DNA of 64,000 nt from Hymenobacter mucosus (GCF_900188255.1 NZ_FZNS01000008.1:62001-126000); one strand, 5' to 3'; numbered from the stretch's first letter, positions 9,301 to 17,559 are shown. The notes: generated by a model not told the origin, from the letters alone. Translations and numbers: made by a program.

Positions 9301-9429
9301 CGCCTGCGCATTGTGCAGCTGATGCTGGCTGCTAAGAAGGGTGGTGCCCCTACCCAAGCCCCAACCGCTAGGCCCACCAAACACTACCACTGCGACACCC
9401 TAGGCGAGGACAAGGAGCTAGACCAGTAA
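6370..9429 (+). CDS. Secreted tandem amidohydrolase-family protein (degenerate N-half, intact C-half)
   Basis: 1019 residues with a signal peptide (to about residue 25, SAAYAQ). Two amidohydrolase/imidazolonepropionase-like modules are fused. The N-half keeps the flanking beta-sandwich and a 'KGKFIYPGFVDLYASYG' strand but has lost the HxH that normally follows G(I/F)ID. The C-half (from about residue 580) has 'GKHLTPGIIDEHSHIAISEG' with the HxH metal pair, a later 'HSYVQSEI' histidine, 'THILEGYKVADKM' and 'NSDDAE', so only this half looks catalytic. The substrate cannot be read; relatives include cyclic imidases, dipeptidases and lactonases. It is followed 143 nt later by another family member, probably one operon. 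Confidence 0.88.
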   Translation: MRIDLRQLGLAGGLFMGSLSAAYAQSATFPRNGVYDDRPGLYAFTHATIFTDYKTRVNDATLIIRDGKVEAVGTKVKIPAGAVVQDLKGKFIYPGFVDLYASYGVPEVKALERRGRRGGPQFESTKTGAYDWNQAVHPEVNAAELFAANDEQADALRKLGFGAVLTHQPDGIVRGTAALVSLNTNRQENELILQDRAATAYSFDKGTSTQDYPSSLMGSIALLRQTYLDADWNQRNPTREQNLSLRALNQQRSLPAIFEVRDKQSALRADKVGDEFGVQYILKGRGDEYQRLPDIQATEAPLIVSLNFPDAYVVDDVYDAIRVPLQDLKHWEMAPANAGLLAKAGVPIALTAADLKDKKKFLPNLRKAIQYGLTEQQALQALTATPASLVKAQDRVGALKPGMQANFLVCSTRLFAEDNVMLDNWVQGVRYQLSEIPNDYRGVYTLKLGNQPETKLLLAGKPEAPELKIVAAPGDTVKGNLTVSGDLTTIVYNPTPKKKGSGSVRLAGYYTQEGRVFQGDGQLPDATAIKWSARRLDEASRAARRDSAKAPEPVQLGQLQFPFVAYGRPALPTQQTVLIKNTTVWTSEAAGKLENTDVLLQNGKIAKIGRNLSVPSGGRTVDGTGKHLTPGIIDEHSHIAISEGVNEGTQSVTSEVRISDVVDAEDVDVYRDLAGGVIAAQLLHGSANPIGGQSALIKLRWGQTAEQMKIQGAPGFIKFALGENVKQSNWGEANVLRFPQTRMGTEQVFVDAFTRAKEYEQQWKAWNKLSKAKQRKGEAPRRDLELEALVEILNDQRFITCHSYVQSEINMLMNVADRMDFKVNTFTHILEGYKVADKMKARGINASTFSDWWAYKNEVRDAIPYNAGIMHDVGLNVAINSDDAEMSRRLNQEAAKMVKYNGLSEEEALKLVTINPAKMLHLDKTMGSIKEGKDADVVLWSDNPLSIYAHAERTFVDGRLLFDVESDQQMRQDMQKERLRIVQLMLAAKKGGAPTQAPTARPTKHYHCDTLGEDKELDQ

Positions 9430-9572
9430 ATCAGCCAGATTAGTGCTCTACTCAGTGCGATACTCGGCCGTTCAGCTCAGGCTCCCGCGCGTAGGTGCCG
9501 CCTTGCGCTGCAACGGCACTTACGGGAGTACCCTCCGCACCAACGGCCCAGACAACTAACGACAACACTTCC

Positions 9573-10877
9573 ATGAAGCATATTCTTCTTTCCCTAGGTC
9601 TGCTAGCGGCCACCACTGCCGCTGCCCAGGTGCCGGCTCCGGCCCCGCCCCAAAGCAAACCTGTGCTACTAGTGGGCGGCACCTTGCACGTAGGCAACGG
9701 CACAGTAGTGCCCAACGCGGCCGTAGCATTCGACAAAGGTAAAATAACGTACGCTGGCGCCCAGAGCGGCTTTCAGCAAGACAAAGCAGGCTACGAGGTA
9801 GTAGACGTGAACGGTCAGGAAATATACCCTGGCTTGATTCTGCCCAACACTACCCTGGGTCTTACGGAGGTAGAAGCCATTCGGGCTACCGTCGACGAGC
9901 AGGAAGTGGGCATTCTCAACCCGAACGTGCGCAGCATCATTGCCTACAACACCGACTCTGATATTCTGCCCACAGTACGGACCAACGGCGTGCTGCTGGC
10001 GCAAGTGACGCCCCGCGGTGGTATGCTCTCGGGGCAAAGCAGCGTGGTGCAGCTAGACGCCTGGAACTGGCAGGATGCGGCCGTAAAAACGGACGATGGT
10101 CTGCACCTGAACTGGCCGGCTATGGTCATCAAAACCAGCCCCGCCGAAGATGCAAAGGCACTAGAGATGCGCGAGAAAAACCGCACGGAGCAGCTCCGCC
10201 AGCTAGAAAGCTTGCTTACGGAAGCCAGCGCCTACCGCCAGCAACCTACCAGCCGCAAGGAAAACCTGCGTCTGACGTCGATGGGCGGCTTGTTCGATGG
10301 CTCTAAAACCTTGTTTATTCACGCCGACTACGGTAAGGAAATAGTGGAGTCGGTGCGGTTTGCTAAGCGCCTGGGCGTGCAGAAGGTGACGCTGGTAGGC
10401 GCCCGCGATGCCTGGATGATGCTGGACTTTCTGAAGCAGAACGACGTAGCCGTAATCTTATCCCGCATTCACGCCCTACCTCGCCGGGAGGGCGATGACT
10501 ACGACCTGCCTTACAAACTGCCTAGCTTGTTGCAACAGGCCGGTGTTCGGTTCTGCCTTGATTATGAAGGTGGTATGGAAACATCGGGGGCGCGCAACTT
10601 AGCCTTTATTGCGGGCACTGCGGCTGGGCACGGCCTAACCAAGGAGCAGGCCCTTACGGCCGTAACGCTCAGCCCGGCCCGCATTCTAGGGCTTGATAAG
10701 GAATACGGGTCCTTAGAGGCGGGCAAGAGTGCCACGCTGGTAGTGAGCCGCGGCGACTTATTGGATATGCGTACCAATAATGTAACGCAAGCCTACATTG
10801 ATGGCCGTGCATTTCGTCTCGACACTAAGCAAACCTATTTGCGCGACAAGTTTCGGGCGAAATATGGTCTGCGCTAG
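9573..10877 (+). CDS. Secreted amidohydrolase-like protein lacking the HxH motif
   Basis: 434 residues from the ATG at 9573 (MKHILLSLGLLAATTAAAQ, a signal peptide); the longer reading is rejected for that reason. The fold signature is present: 'VNGQEIYPGLILPNTTLGL' where GxIDxHxH should stand, and C-terminal 'LSPARILGLDKEYGSLEAGKSATLVV', the usual second beta-sandwich. The first two metal histidines are missing, so it may be a non-catalytic partner of the protein encoded just upstream. Closed by the large hairpin at 10894-10936. Confidence 0.85.
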   Translation: MKHILLSLGLLAATTAAAQVPAPAPPQSKPVLLVGGTLHVGNGTVVPNAAVAFDKGKITYAGAQSGFQQDKAGYEVVDVNGQEIYPGLILPNTTLGLTEVEAIRATVDEQEVGILNPNVRSIIAYNTDSDILPTVRTNGVLLAQVTPRGGMLSGQSSVVQLDAWNWQDAAVKTDDGLHLNWPAMVIKTSPAEDAKALEMREKNRTEQLRQLESLLTEASAYRQQPTSRKENLRLTSMGGLFDGSKTLFIHADYGKEIVESVRFAKRLGVQKVTLVGARDAWMMLDFLKQNDVAVILSRIHALPRREGDDYDLPYKLPSLLQQAGVRFCLDYEGGMETSGARNLAFIAGTAAGHGLTKEQALTAVTLSPARILGLDKEYGSLEAGKSATLVVSRGDLLDMRTNNVTQAYIDGRAFRLDTKQTYLRDKFRAKYGLR

Positions 10878-10893
10878 CGTTTTCCGACTCCCT

Positions 10894-10936
10894 TAAACAC
10901 CACGGGCCCGCCAATTTGGCGGGCCCGTGGTGTTTA
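10894..10936 (+). terminator. Perfect long hairpin behind the amidohydrolase pair
   Basis: Arms TAAACACCACGGGCCCGCC and GGCGGGCCCGTGGTGTTTA are perfect 19-bp inverted repeats, and the 5-nt centre AATTT can add two more pairs. It begins 17 nt after the stop codon. There is no T-run after it, so termination strength is uncertain, though position and GC content favour that role. Confidence 0.7.
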
Positions 10937-11116
10937 GAAAAGCCGAAGTACAGTTCTGGGATGACATTGGAAAAGATAACGGGGAGGACCGATGATTTCC
11001 TTTGAAAACCAAATTAGAAAGTAATATCTTCCTACTTCATGTGCTACGCATATTGTGTTGGGGCGTGCTCTTTCCTTTTTACGGCTTTTTAGAGCTGGCT
11101 CTTCTGTGTTTACCCT

Positions 11117-11794
11117 ATGAGTGTACCATTACTACCCCTCACCCGTATTCCCTTGCTTCTGGTAGATGACCATCCGGTGGTGATTGAAGGAATCAAGTCC
11201 TTGTTAAAGTCAGAAGCCGACTTACCCGTGGTGGCGCAAGCCTGTAGTGGCCAGGAAGCCTTGGATGTACTAGCTATGCACCCCGAAGTGCTGGTGGCCG
11301 TACTCGACCTTAACATGCCAGGCATGAGCGGAACGGAACTGGCCATTGCTATCCGGGCCCAGCGGCCACAGGTACGCATCCTGATTCTGAGTATGTTCCA
11401 TGATCATGCATCGGTGGCAGAGGTTCTGGAAGCGGGCTGCGCCGGGTACGTCCTCAAAACCTCTACTAAGTCGGAGCTTACGCTTGCTATTCGGGAAGTA
11501 GCGGCTGGGCACAATTATTTCAGCGGCGAAGTGGGCGCTACTATGCTACAAAACCTGCAACTTTCGGGGCTGCGGGAGAGGCCTCAGGAGCCGCGAGCTA
11601 ACGAGCTAACGAACCGGGAGCGCGAGATTCTACAGTTGATTGCCCGCGAGTACTCCAACTCCCACATTGCCGAGACGCTCTTTATCAGTGAGCGGACGGT
11701 AGAAACCCATCGCAAAAACATCCTGACCAAAACAAACTCTAAGTCGGTAGTGGGGCTGATTCAATATGCCATGCGCCACAAGCTAATCGGCTGA
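11117..11794 (+). CDS. NarL/LuxR-family response regulator
   Basis: 225 residues: receiver domain with acidic pair DD17-18, phospho-acceptor D64 (AVLDLNMPGM) and the conserved lysine in YVLKTS, then a LuxR-type helix-turn-helix ('LTNREREILQLIA' to 'SERTVETHRKNILTK'). It is a cytoplasmic transcription factor driven by a sensor kinase. No histidine kinase is encoded nearby, so it is an orphan in this window and its targets are unknown. Confidence 0.93.
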   Translation: MSVPLLPLTRIPLLLVDDHPVVIEGIKSLLKSEADLPVVAQACSGQEALDVLAMHPEVLVAVLDLNMPGMSGTELAIAIRAQRPQVRILILSMFHDHASVAEVLEAGCAGYVLKTSTKSELTLAIREVAAGHNYFSGEVGATMLQNLQLSGLRERPQEPRANELTNREREILQLIAREYSNSHIAETLFISERTVETHRKNILTKTNSKSVVGLIQYAMRHKLIG

Positions 11795-12540
11795 ATGCTT
11801 TAGTAGGGGAAGGGAGCGGGGCTAAAGAAGCAAAGTTAAGTCAGGCATAAGCTAGACTACCCTTGCTTTTTACTGGTGTATTGCCCTGATAGCTAAGTGC
11901 GTACTAGATTCAGGATATTTTCAGAGTAGGATAGTTCTCAGAAAGAATTGCCCAAATGAACCTAAATATGGCACTTTTCAGTAATAATAGGTGTATACCA
12001 TGAACGCTCAATAGGAATAATCAATAAAAGAATTGATTTTTGCTTTTGAATAGTCATATATAATCGTTTTTGGTACATATGGCGAAGAGTGCGCAGTGTC
12101 TGTTCTGATATGAGGCAGTATGTGAGCTTTTTGTTGTATAAAAAGACGAGTGATATACAGGCTTTTGCGCTCATTGGTAGGCTGCACTTTGAATCTTCGG
12201 ACCGCTAGTATCTCCCGGTTATAGAGGAGAGTATCTAGTAAGTAAGTAGAACACAGTCAGATTACTAAGTGCGTAGCTAAGGAGTTTTCTTTTCACGCGT
12301 CTCACTTTCCACATAAGGATTTTCAGCGGTGTAAGTAACATCCGTACTAGCACGGATAAAAAATACGGGCTACCACGGATTTACATTATACAAAGAAAAA
12401 TTATACCTTAGCATCGTTCAAAATAATGGCGATATCTTCATATAGGAGTCATTCGCTGTACTATGTTTTCCGAGCGGCCTTGAGCCCTCGCTTTCTTCGA
12501 CTTTCGACACCCATTGTACAACATCAAATTTTTACCAACC
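11795..12540. other. Long A/T-rich intergenic stretch without a recognisable gene
   Basis: About 745 nt, visibly richer in A/T than its surroundings, especially 11930-12440. No ORF here has a convincing protein. It holds an 11-nt direct repeat CTAAGTGCGTA at 11893-11903 and 12265-12275, and a small hairpin ATCCGT/ACGGAT at 12340-12357 followed by an A-run. It could be a decayed gene, a long regulatory region or an unrecognised small RNA; nothing decides between these. Confidence 0.5.
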
Positions 12541-12750
12541 ATGGCTTCTAAAATTCTATCCTTCATTTGCCACGTACCCGGCATGATGCCCGGTGCATAT
12601 CCTGCAGTACCAACTACTAACTCTACCTCAAGTGCTCCATCTAAGAACGCGGAGCGCAAGAGCGAATCCAAAGTTGCGGGCGGTCATTTCACCGCCATCT
12701 ACGAGAACGAGCGGTTCGTCCGGTTTAAGTACATCAGCAACCCTAGCTAG
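12541..12750 (+). CDS. Possible small protein of unknown function
   Basis: 69 residues from ATG at 12541 (MASKILSFICHVPGMMPGAY), Ser/Thr/Pro-rich middle, and a charged C-terminal stretch (GGHFTAIYENERFVRFKYI). I recognise no family. Support comes from context: it is followed by a strong hairpin terminator 39 nt downstream and lies alone between an A/T-rich gap and the next gene. No ribosome binding site is evident. The overlapping minus-strand reading is less protein-like. Confidence 0.45.
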   Translation: MASKILSFICHVPGMMPGAYPAVPTTNSTSSAPSKNAERKSESKVAGGHFTAIYENERFVRFKYISNPS

Positions 12751-12788
12751 ATATTGCTAAGCCAGGTAGCTTTGTTGGTGCACTACGA

Positions 12789-12828
12789 AAAACGCCGCCT
12801 CCCTAGCTTATAGGGGAGGCGGCGTTTT
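12789..12828 (+). terminator. Strong bidirectional terminator
   Basis: Stem AAAACGCCGCCTCCC(T) / (A)GGGGAGGCGGCGTTTT with a short loop, one bulge, T-run after and A-run before. It isolates the small ORF at 12541 from the gene at 12894. Confidence 0.9.
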
Positions 12829-12893
12829 GTTATACAAACCCCCTGAGGGAGGATTTCGGCTAACTTGCGGCCCGGTCCATCCGTTTTGCTTGC

Positions 12894-14939
12894 ATGATTA
12901 CTTCGTTGATTCGCTTTTTGCTGCCTTGTGTAGCCTATTGCCTGTTGCTGACCTTGCCTGCCCAAGCCCAGTCGGCTTTTACCCCTGACGAGGACGCGTG
13001 GTACGGCGTAGTAGCCCGCAGTAGTGGCCGCAGTTTAGATATTACGGGTGCTTCTACGGAGGCTGCTGCCCTGGGCATCCAATGGGAGTTTACCCACGCC
13101 AATAGCCAGCAGTGGCGCTTTGTGCGGGCTGCTGCTGGTAGCGACTTCTACCGGATTGAGGCCCGCCACAGTGGCAAGTGCCTCACCCTCGACCGCCCGG
13201 ATGAAGGAGCTCCCCTGGTGCAGCGGCCCTGGACAGGCAGCTTCTATCAGCAGTGGAAGCTGGTGCCATCGGGCCCTATTGGCAGCTTTATGCTCGTGAG
13301 CCGAGGCAACGACAAATGCGCTGCCCTGGCCGCGGCCGACAAGTTTAATGGTACACCAGTGGTAGGGCAGCGCCCACAAAACCGCGCCACGCAACAGTGG
13401 AAGCTATTTAAACTGCGCCTAAATGTCGATCCGCAGCAGCCTGGCTTCGGGCAACCCGCTCCGCTGGCTAACCTCAATACCAACGGTAATGAATTGCAAC
13501 CCGTGGTGACCCCCGACGGTCAGACATTGTATTTCGTGCGTACTCGCTATGCTGGCAACATGGAAGGCGTATCGGAGTCGGGAGATATTTGGGTGAGCAG
13601 CTCGGCCGATGCCGGGCGAACGTGGGGAGCGGCTACACGCCTTACTACCTTGAACACGCCCCAAAACAACGGGATAATGGCAGTAACGGGTACATCTGGC
13701 AACACCCTGCTGGTGCGGGGAACCTATGAGCGGGACGGTAGCTACCGCGACGAAAGTGTGAGCCGCATTGCTCGCAATGCTCAGGGCAAAAACGCGCATC
13801 CTGTGCCACTAGAAATTGCTAACTATTACTCTGCTGGCCCCGCAACCTCCTTTTTCCAAACGGCGGATGAGAAGATTTTGCTCCTCTCTTTGGAGCGGGG
13901 CGACTCCCAGGGCCTCAACGACCTGTATGTGAGCCGCCCCACTGCCGACGGCCTCTGGACGGAGCCGCTGAACCTGGGAGCCGTGGTGAACTCACCGGGC
14001 TTTGAGTTTGCCCCTTGGCTAGCGGCCGATGGCAAAACGCTGTATTTCAGTTCGTACGGTCATGCTGGCTACGGCAGCGCCGATATATTCGTGAGCCAGC
14101 GCCTCGACGACACGTGGACCCGCTGGACTGAGCCGCGCAATTTGGGCGCCCCCCTGAACGGACCGGGGTTTGACGCATATTTGTCGCTCTCCGGGGATGA
14201 GAAGCAGGCTTTCTACGCGTCGTCGCCCACGGCCAACGGCCCTATTGATTTGTTCCGCACAGTTACCGGAGTAGTGTCCGTGGATACGGCTCGGGCACCC
14301 GCCCCCGCCCCGGTAGCGCCCGCCGTGGCCGCTCGCATTTTACTTACTGGTCGCACCATAGATGCCAAAACGCGGCAGGCCTTAGCCACGGAAGTAAAAG
14401 CAATTCGGCTCGGTAATGATATGGCCTTCAATGCCACTATGCGCACCGATGCAGCCGTGGGCGGGTTCCAGCTCTCCTTGCCCCCGGGCAGCTACCGCCT
14501 GCTCGCTACCCGGGCTGGCTACCTCACCGCTACCGATACGGTGACGTTAACTACTGGCTCCTTGAGCCGTGAGCTGCCTTTGGTACCAGCCGCTGTGGGT
14601 TCTAGTTTGGAATTGCCTACCCTTATTTTCGCCCAGGGTAAGTTTAGCTTGCTGCCCGCCTCCTACACCGAGCTGAACCGCTTGGCCCGTACCCTGCAAG
14701 ACAACCCTGCGGTAAACATCCGGCTAGAAGGCCACACCGATAACCAGGGCGATGCTAAGCTAAACCAAGAACTGTCCGAAAACCGGGTGGCGGAGGTGAA
14801 ACGCTACCTTGTAATGCGCGGCGTGCCCGAGCGGCGCATCAGCACTATTGGTTTTGGAGGCAGCAAGCCCCGCGCTAGCAATGCCAAAGAAGAAACCCGC
14901 AAGCTCAATCGGCGCGTAGAGTTTACCATCGTCAAGTAA
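12894..14939 (+). CDS. Secreted ricin-lectin / PD40 propeller / OmpA-like fusion protein
   Basis: 681 residues with a signal peptide ending near residue 26 (LPAQAQ). Residues 35-172 form a ricin-type beta-trefoil with three QQW motifs (72-74, 119-121, 167-169) and KCLTLD. Then come PD40/WD40-like blades ('VVTPDGQTLYFV', 'WLAADGKTLYFSSYGHAGYGSADIF'), a carboxypeptidase-like regulatory domain ('LTGRTIDAKTRQAL') and a C-terminal OmpA peptidoglycan-binding domain (LEGHTDNQGD, NRRVEF). PD40-OmpA proteins are common outer-membrane-associated proteins in Bacteroidota; the N-terminal lectin is unusual. It may bind surface glycans while anchored to peptidoglycan; this is inference from domains. Confidence 0.9.
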   Translation: MITSLIRFLLPCVAYCLLLTLPAQAQSAFTPDEDAWYGVVARSSGRSLDITGASTEAAALGIQWEFTHANSQQWRFVRAAAGSDFYRIEARHSGKCLTLDRPDEGAPLVQRPWTGSFYQQWKLVPSGPIGSFMLVSRGNDKCAALAAADKFNGTPVVGQRPQNRATQQWKLFKLRLNVDPQQPGFGQPAPLANLNTNGNELQPVVTPDGQTLYFVRTRYAGNMEGVSESGDIWVSSSADAGRTWGAATRLTTLNTPQNNGIMAVTGTSGNTLLVRGTYERDGSYRDESVSRIARNAQGKNAHPVPLEIANYYSAGPATSFFQTADEKILLLSLERGDSQGLNDLYVSRPTADGLWTEPLNLGAVVNSPGFEFAPWLAADGKTLYFSSYGHAGYGSADIFVSQRLDDTWTRWTEPRNLGAPLNGPGFDAYLSLSGDEKQAFYASSPTANGPIDLFRTVTGVVSVDTARAPAPAPVAPAVAARILLTGRTIDAKTRQALATEVKAIRLGNDMAFNATMRTDAAVGGFQLSLPPGSYRLLATRAGYLTATDTVTLTTGSLSRELPLVPAAVGSSLELPTLIFAQGKFSLLPASYTELNRLARTLQDNPAVNIRLEGHTDNQGDAKLNQELSENRVAEVKRYLVMRGVPERRISTIGFGGSKPRASNAKEETRKLNRRVEFTIVK

Positions 14940-14983
14940 GTAGCTGCCAGGACGACTCAACCACGGTATAACGCTCTCAGGAT

Positions 14984-15901
14984 ATGCAAGCTCTCATTCA
15001 GCAGGAAACCGCACTGCCTAATCTGCCCTCAGCTTCCGGGGTAGAGCTAGTCGGCAATGTAGCCTACGTAATTGGCGACGATGCGCCCTTTCTGTATCAG
15101 CTAGACGCCGCCTCAATGGTAGCGGGTGAGCCGACGCCGCTATTTGAGACAGCACACTTTAGTACCGGCCGCATCCCCAAGGACAGAAAGCTGGATCTGG
15201 AATGCCTCACGGCCCTGACTACTGCTAGTGGCGAGAAGGGCTTGCTGGCCCTGGGTTCAGGAGCTACATCCGTGCGGGAGCAGGGCTTCTGGGTGGTGCT
15301 TCCGCATGGGCCCGGAGCCGCCGCTACGGTATACCCACTGGCACTCAGCGGCTTGTACGCCGCCCTGCGCAAGCAATTGCCCGCGGGCATTACCCTGAAC
15401 CTGGAAGCTGCTGCTACCACGCCCCAGGAGTTGCTGCTGTTTCAGCGCACGGTAGGATCAGCCGCTGGCAACTTAGTGTTTCGGCTGCCCCTAGCCGCTA
15501 CCCTGAGCTTTCTGCAGCACCATACTACACAGGCCCCTGCCGTACGGCACCAGTTCTACCACCTGCCCACTATCGACGGTAAGCCTGCGGGCTTTTCGGG
15601 GGCGGCTTTTTTTGAAGACCAGCTGTTCATTACGGCCTCCGTGGAAGACACGCAGGATGCAGTACTAGATGGGGCCGTGCTCGGCTCCTTTGTGGGACTA
15701 CTAGACTTGAAGCGTGAGTTGAGGCAGCCTGTAGCAGTGGCGTGCACCCTACTGACGCAACCCGACGGCCAGCCCTACCGGGGCAAGGTGGAAAGCGTGG
15801 TAGTGCGCCGGCGCAGTGGCTCTAATCGGTACGAGCTACTGCTGGTAACAGATGATGACCAGGGCGGTTCGACGGCTGTTTCGGTGGTGCTCACGGTGTA
15901 A
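14984..15901 (+). CDS. Uncharacterised DUF6929-like protein
   Basis: 305 residues, no signal peptide. It begins MQALIQQETALPNLPSASGVEL and shows repeated strand patterns such as 'NVAYVIGDDAPFLYQLD', 'LDLECLTAL' and 'GFSGAAFFEDQLFITASVEDT', suggesting a beta-propeller-like fold. I associate this pattern with DUF6929 of Bacteroidota, from memory. It starts 44 nt after the OmpA fusion and may share its transcript. No function can be assigned. Confidence 0.75.
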   Translation: MQALIQQETALPNLPSASGVELVGNVAYVIGDDAPFLYQLDAASMVAGEPTPLFETAHFSTGRIPKDRKLDLECLTALTTASGEKGLLALGSGATSVREQGFWVVLPHGPGAAATVYPLALSGLYAALRKQLPAGITLNLEAAATTPQELLLFQRTVGSAAGNLVFRLPLAATLSFLQHHTTQAPAVRHQFYHLPTIDGKPAGFSGAAFFEDQLFITASVEDTQDAVLDGAVLGSFVGLLDLKRELRQPVAVACTLLTQPDGQPYRGKVESVVVRRRSGSNRYELLLVTDDDQGGSTAVSVVLTV

Positions 15902-16028
15902 GCGTAGCGCGCAGGTAGCGGGAGAGAAAGCAGAAAGATAATCAGCGAGAAAAATGGCCTTAGTGGAATGTACAGCAGCTAGTTACTGTTTAGCAGCCGT
16001 ACGTATTCACTCTGGTTTTTTACCGTCG

Positions 16029-16313
16029 ATGATTCTGTTTCAAACCCGATTTTTGTATCCCGTCAGCGCCGTTCGGTTGCAGGAAGAACAAGGCATTCTA
16101 CCCGCCGAATTCTTGCAGACTCTGCACATCCTGCGTCCTTTCCTGGAAAAGGAAAAAGCCTACGGTACGGTCTGCTCCACAAGCGTGGAGTCGCCGCGCG
16201 GCCGTCAGCTTACTGTGTATTATCGTAAAACCTACTCCACCGAGACAGGCTACGTAATAGAAATTCTGGAAGCAGAAGTAGCCCGTCCGCAGGCTACTAC
16301 GCAAGCTGCTTAA
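16029..16313 (+). CDS. Small conserved-looking hypothetical protein
   Basis: 94 residues from ATG at 16029 (MILFQTRFLYPVSAVRLQEE). An upstream start in frame at 15954 adds 25 residues and is less likely. No signal peptide or recognised domain; soluble, mixed alpha/beta by composition. It is followed by a terminator at 16371. Confidence 0.6.
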   Translation: MILFQTRFLYPVSAVRLQEEQGILPAEFLQTLHILRPFLEKEKAYGTVCSTSVESPRGRQLTVYYRKTYSTETGYVIEILEAEVARPQATTQAA

Positions 16314-16370
16314 CTTCCGCTGCTCTAAGGTAAGCAGGCTGCTTAACCGCTTTGTTCACTCAACTTATAC

Positions 16371-16402
16371 AAGCCAAGACTAGCAGCGGCTGGTCTTGGC
16401 TT
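16371..16402 (+). terminator. Terminator between convergent genes
   Basis: AAGCCAAGAC and GTCTTGGCTT pair around a 12-nt loop, followed by TT. It serves the small gene on the plus strand and perhaps the polyamine cluster on the minus strand. Confidence 0.75.
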
Positions 16403-16440
16403 TTCTGTGCTTTGTAGGTAGCTGAGGGGGTAGCGCTGGC

Positions 16441-17535
16441 TTACTGGCCGCGGCGCCAGATAAAGCCATCTAGTACATAGTGCGTGGCTTGGGGCAGGGC
16501 AAGCAAAGGAACCAGCAGCATCAACCCCACTGAATCCGTCACGGTGGGTAGACTATGAAACCAGCCAAACACGGGGGCGTGCTCCCGCCATACCAAGCCA
16601 TCCCATACACCTTCTTCCAGGAAAGCTAGCCCTATGAGTACGGCTAGAAAGCCGATGATTCCGTAGCGGCCCGTCCACCACGGCGCCGTGGCCCGCCGGT
16701 GTGGAAGGCTGTTTGCCTGCTTAGGAGCGTCCGGGTGGCTAGCCGCCCATACCAAGGCGAGGTAAGGAATACCGTGGGCAACGACATTGAGCAGAGTGAA
16801 AGCCAAGTCGCCGTTGAACAGAACAATACCGCAGTACCAAGACACAAGCGTGCCTGCTACGAGCAAGTTGCGGGGCCAGTTGAACTGCCGCGTCTGCTGC
16901 CACTGCCTCACTTCTTTGTAGGCGTAGGCTACCAGCAGCGCCACGTATACGATGGTGGCTGCCAGCCGACCTCCTGGCCAGTTGTACTGCACAAAGTCGC
17001 CGTCTACAAACCAGTTGAAATTGCGCGGTGCCGACAGGTGCCAGTACAACAGCGGGTAGATAGTGGCATAGTAGATGAGCACCGTATTGAGCTGACGGCC
17101 AGCACCCGCGGCTGGTTCTCGGCGGGAATAGAGGCGCAGAAACCCATACTGCTGGCGGATGAAGTGAAAGACGGCCAAGTACGCCAACACGCGCCAGAAC
17201 CAAAGGCCGCTGGCCGCATACAGGGCAATGCCCACAGCGTAGCAAGCTAGTGGTGCTACCCACAGCAACGTGCGGTGCTGGCGCCGGCGCACGGGGTCAA
17301 GGTAGGTGCGAAACAGGGTGCTGTACACGTGCGCTACATCAATAAGGACTACTAGGCCCACCCAGGCCACCAAGGGCATGCGGCTGGTGGTGCGGTAGGT
17401 ATCAGGCAGTAGCAACACCCCCAGCAAGGCCAAAAAAGGAGGTGCCAATACGTACAGCCCGTCAAAGCTTGCGGAGCGAATCCAGGGCTGGCGGCTGGCT
17501 ACGGGCGCAGAGGTGGGCGGGGCAAGGGCAGGCAT
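16441..17535 (-). CDS. Polytopic membrane protein with conserved-looking histidines, polyamine cluster
   Basis: 364 residues with about nine to ten hydrophobic helices. Polar residues stand out in or next to the membrane: D66/H69 in DVAHVYSTLFRTY, H124 in HFIRQQYGF, H166, H254 in VAHGIPYLALVW, and H352/D356 in ATHYVLDGFIWR. Such a set could bind a metal or haem or act in catalysis, but I do not recognise the family. It is the last gene of the cluster, 24 nt after the FAD oxidoreductase, so it is probably co-transcribed and may work with that exported enzyme. Confidence 0.8.
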   Translation of the reverse strand: MPALAPPTSAPVASRQPWIRSASFDGLYVLAPPFLALLGVLLLPDTYRTTSRMPLVAWVGLVVLIDVAHVYSTLFRTYLDPVRRRQHRTLLWVAPLACYAVGIALYAASGLWFWRVLAYLAVFHFIRQQYGFLRLYSRREPAAGAGRQLNTVLIYYATIYPLLYWHLSAPRNFNWFVDGDFVQYNWPGGRLAATIVYVALLVAYAYKEVRQWQQTRQFNWPRNLLVAGTLVSWYCGIVLFNGDLAFTLLNVVAHGIPYLALVWAASHPDAPKQANSLPHRRATAPWWTGRYGIIGFLAVLIGLAFLEEGVWDGLVWREHAPVFGWFHSLPTVTDSVGLMLLVPLLALPQATHYVLDGFIWRRGQ

Positions 17536-17559
17536 GGGGGAGTAGAGAACGAAGTTTGC

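Noticed and set aside
11962..12174. Minus-strand 70-residue open frame in the A/T-rich gap.
   Set aside because: Lys/Ile/Leu-rich sequence expected by chance in A/T-rich DNA; no start signal or family resemblance.
11893..12275. The 11-nt direct repeat as an attachment site or element boundary.
   Set aside because: No integrase or transposase gene lies nearby and the flanks do not match further.
12438..12671. Minus-strand 77-residue frame opposite the possible small gene.
   Set aside because: Less protein-like than the plus-strand reading and not followed by its own terminator.
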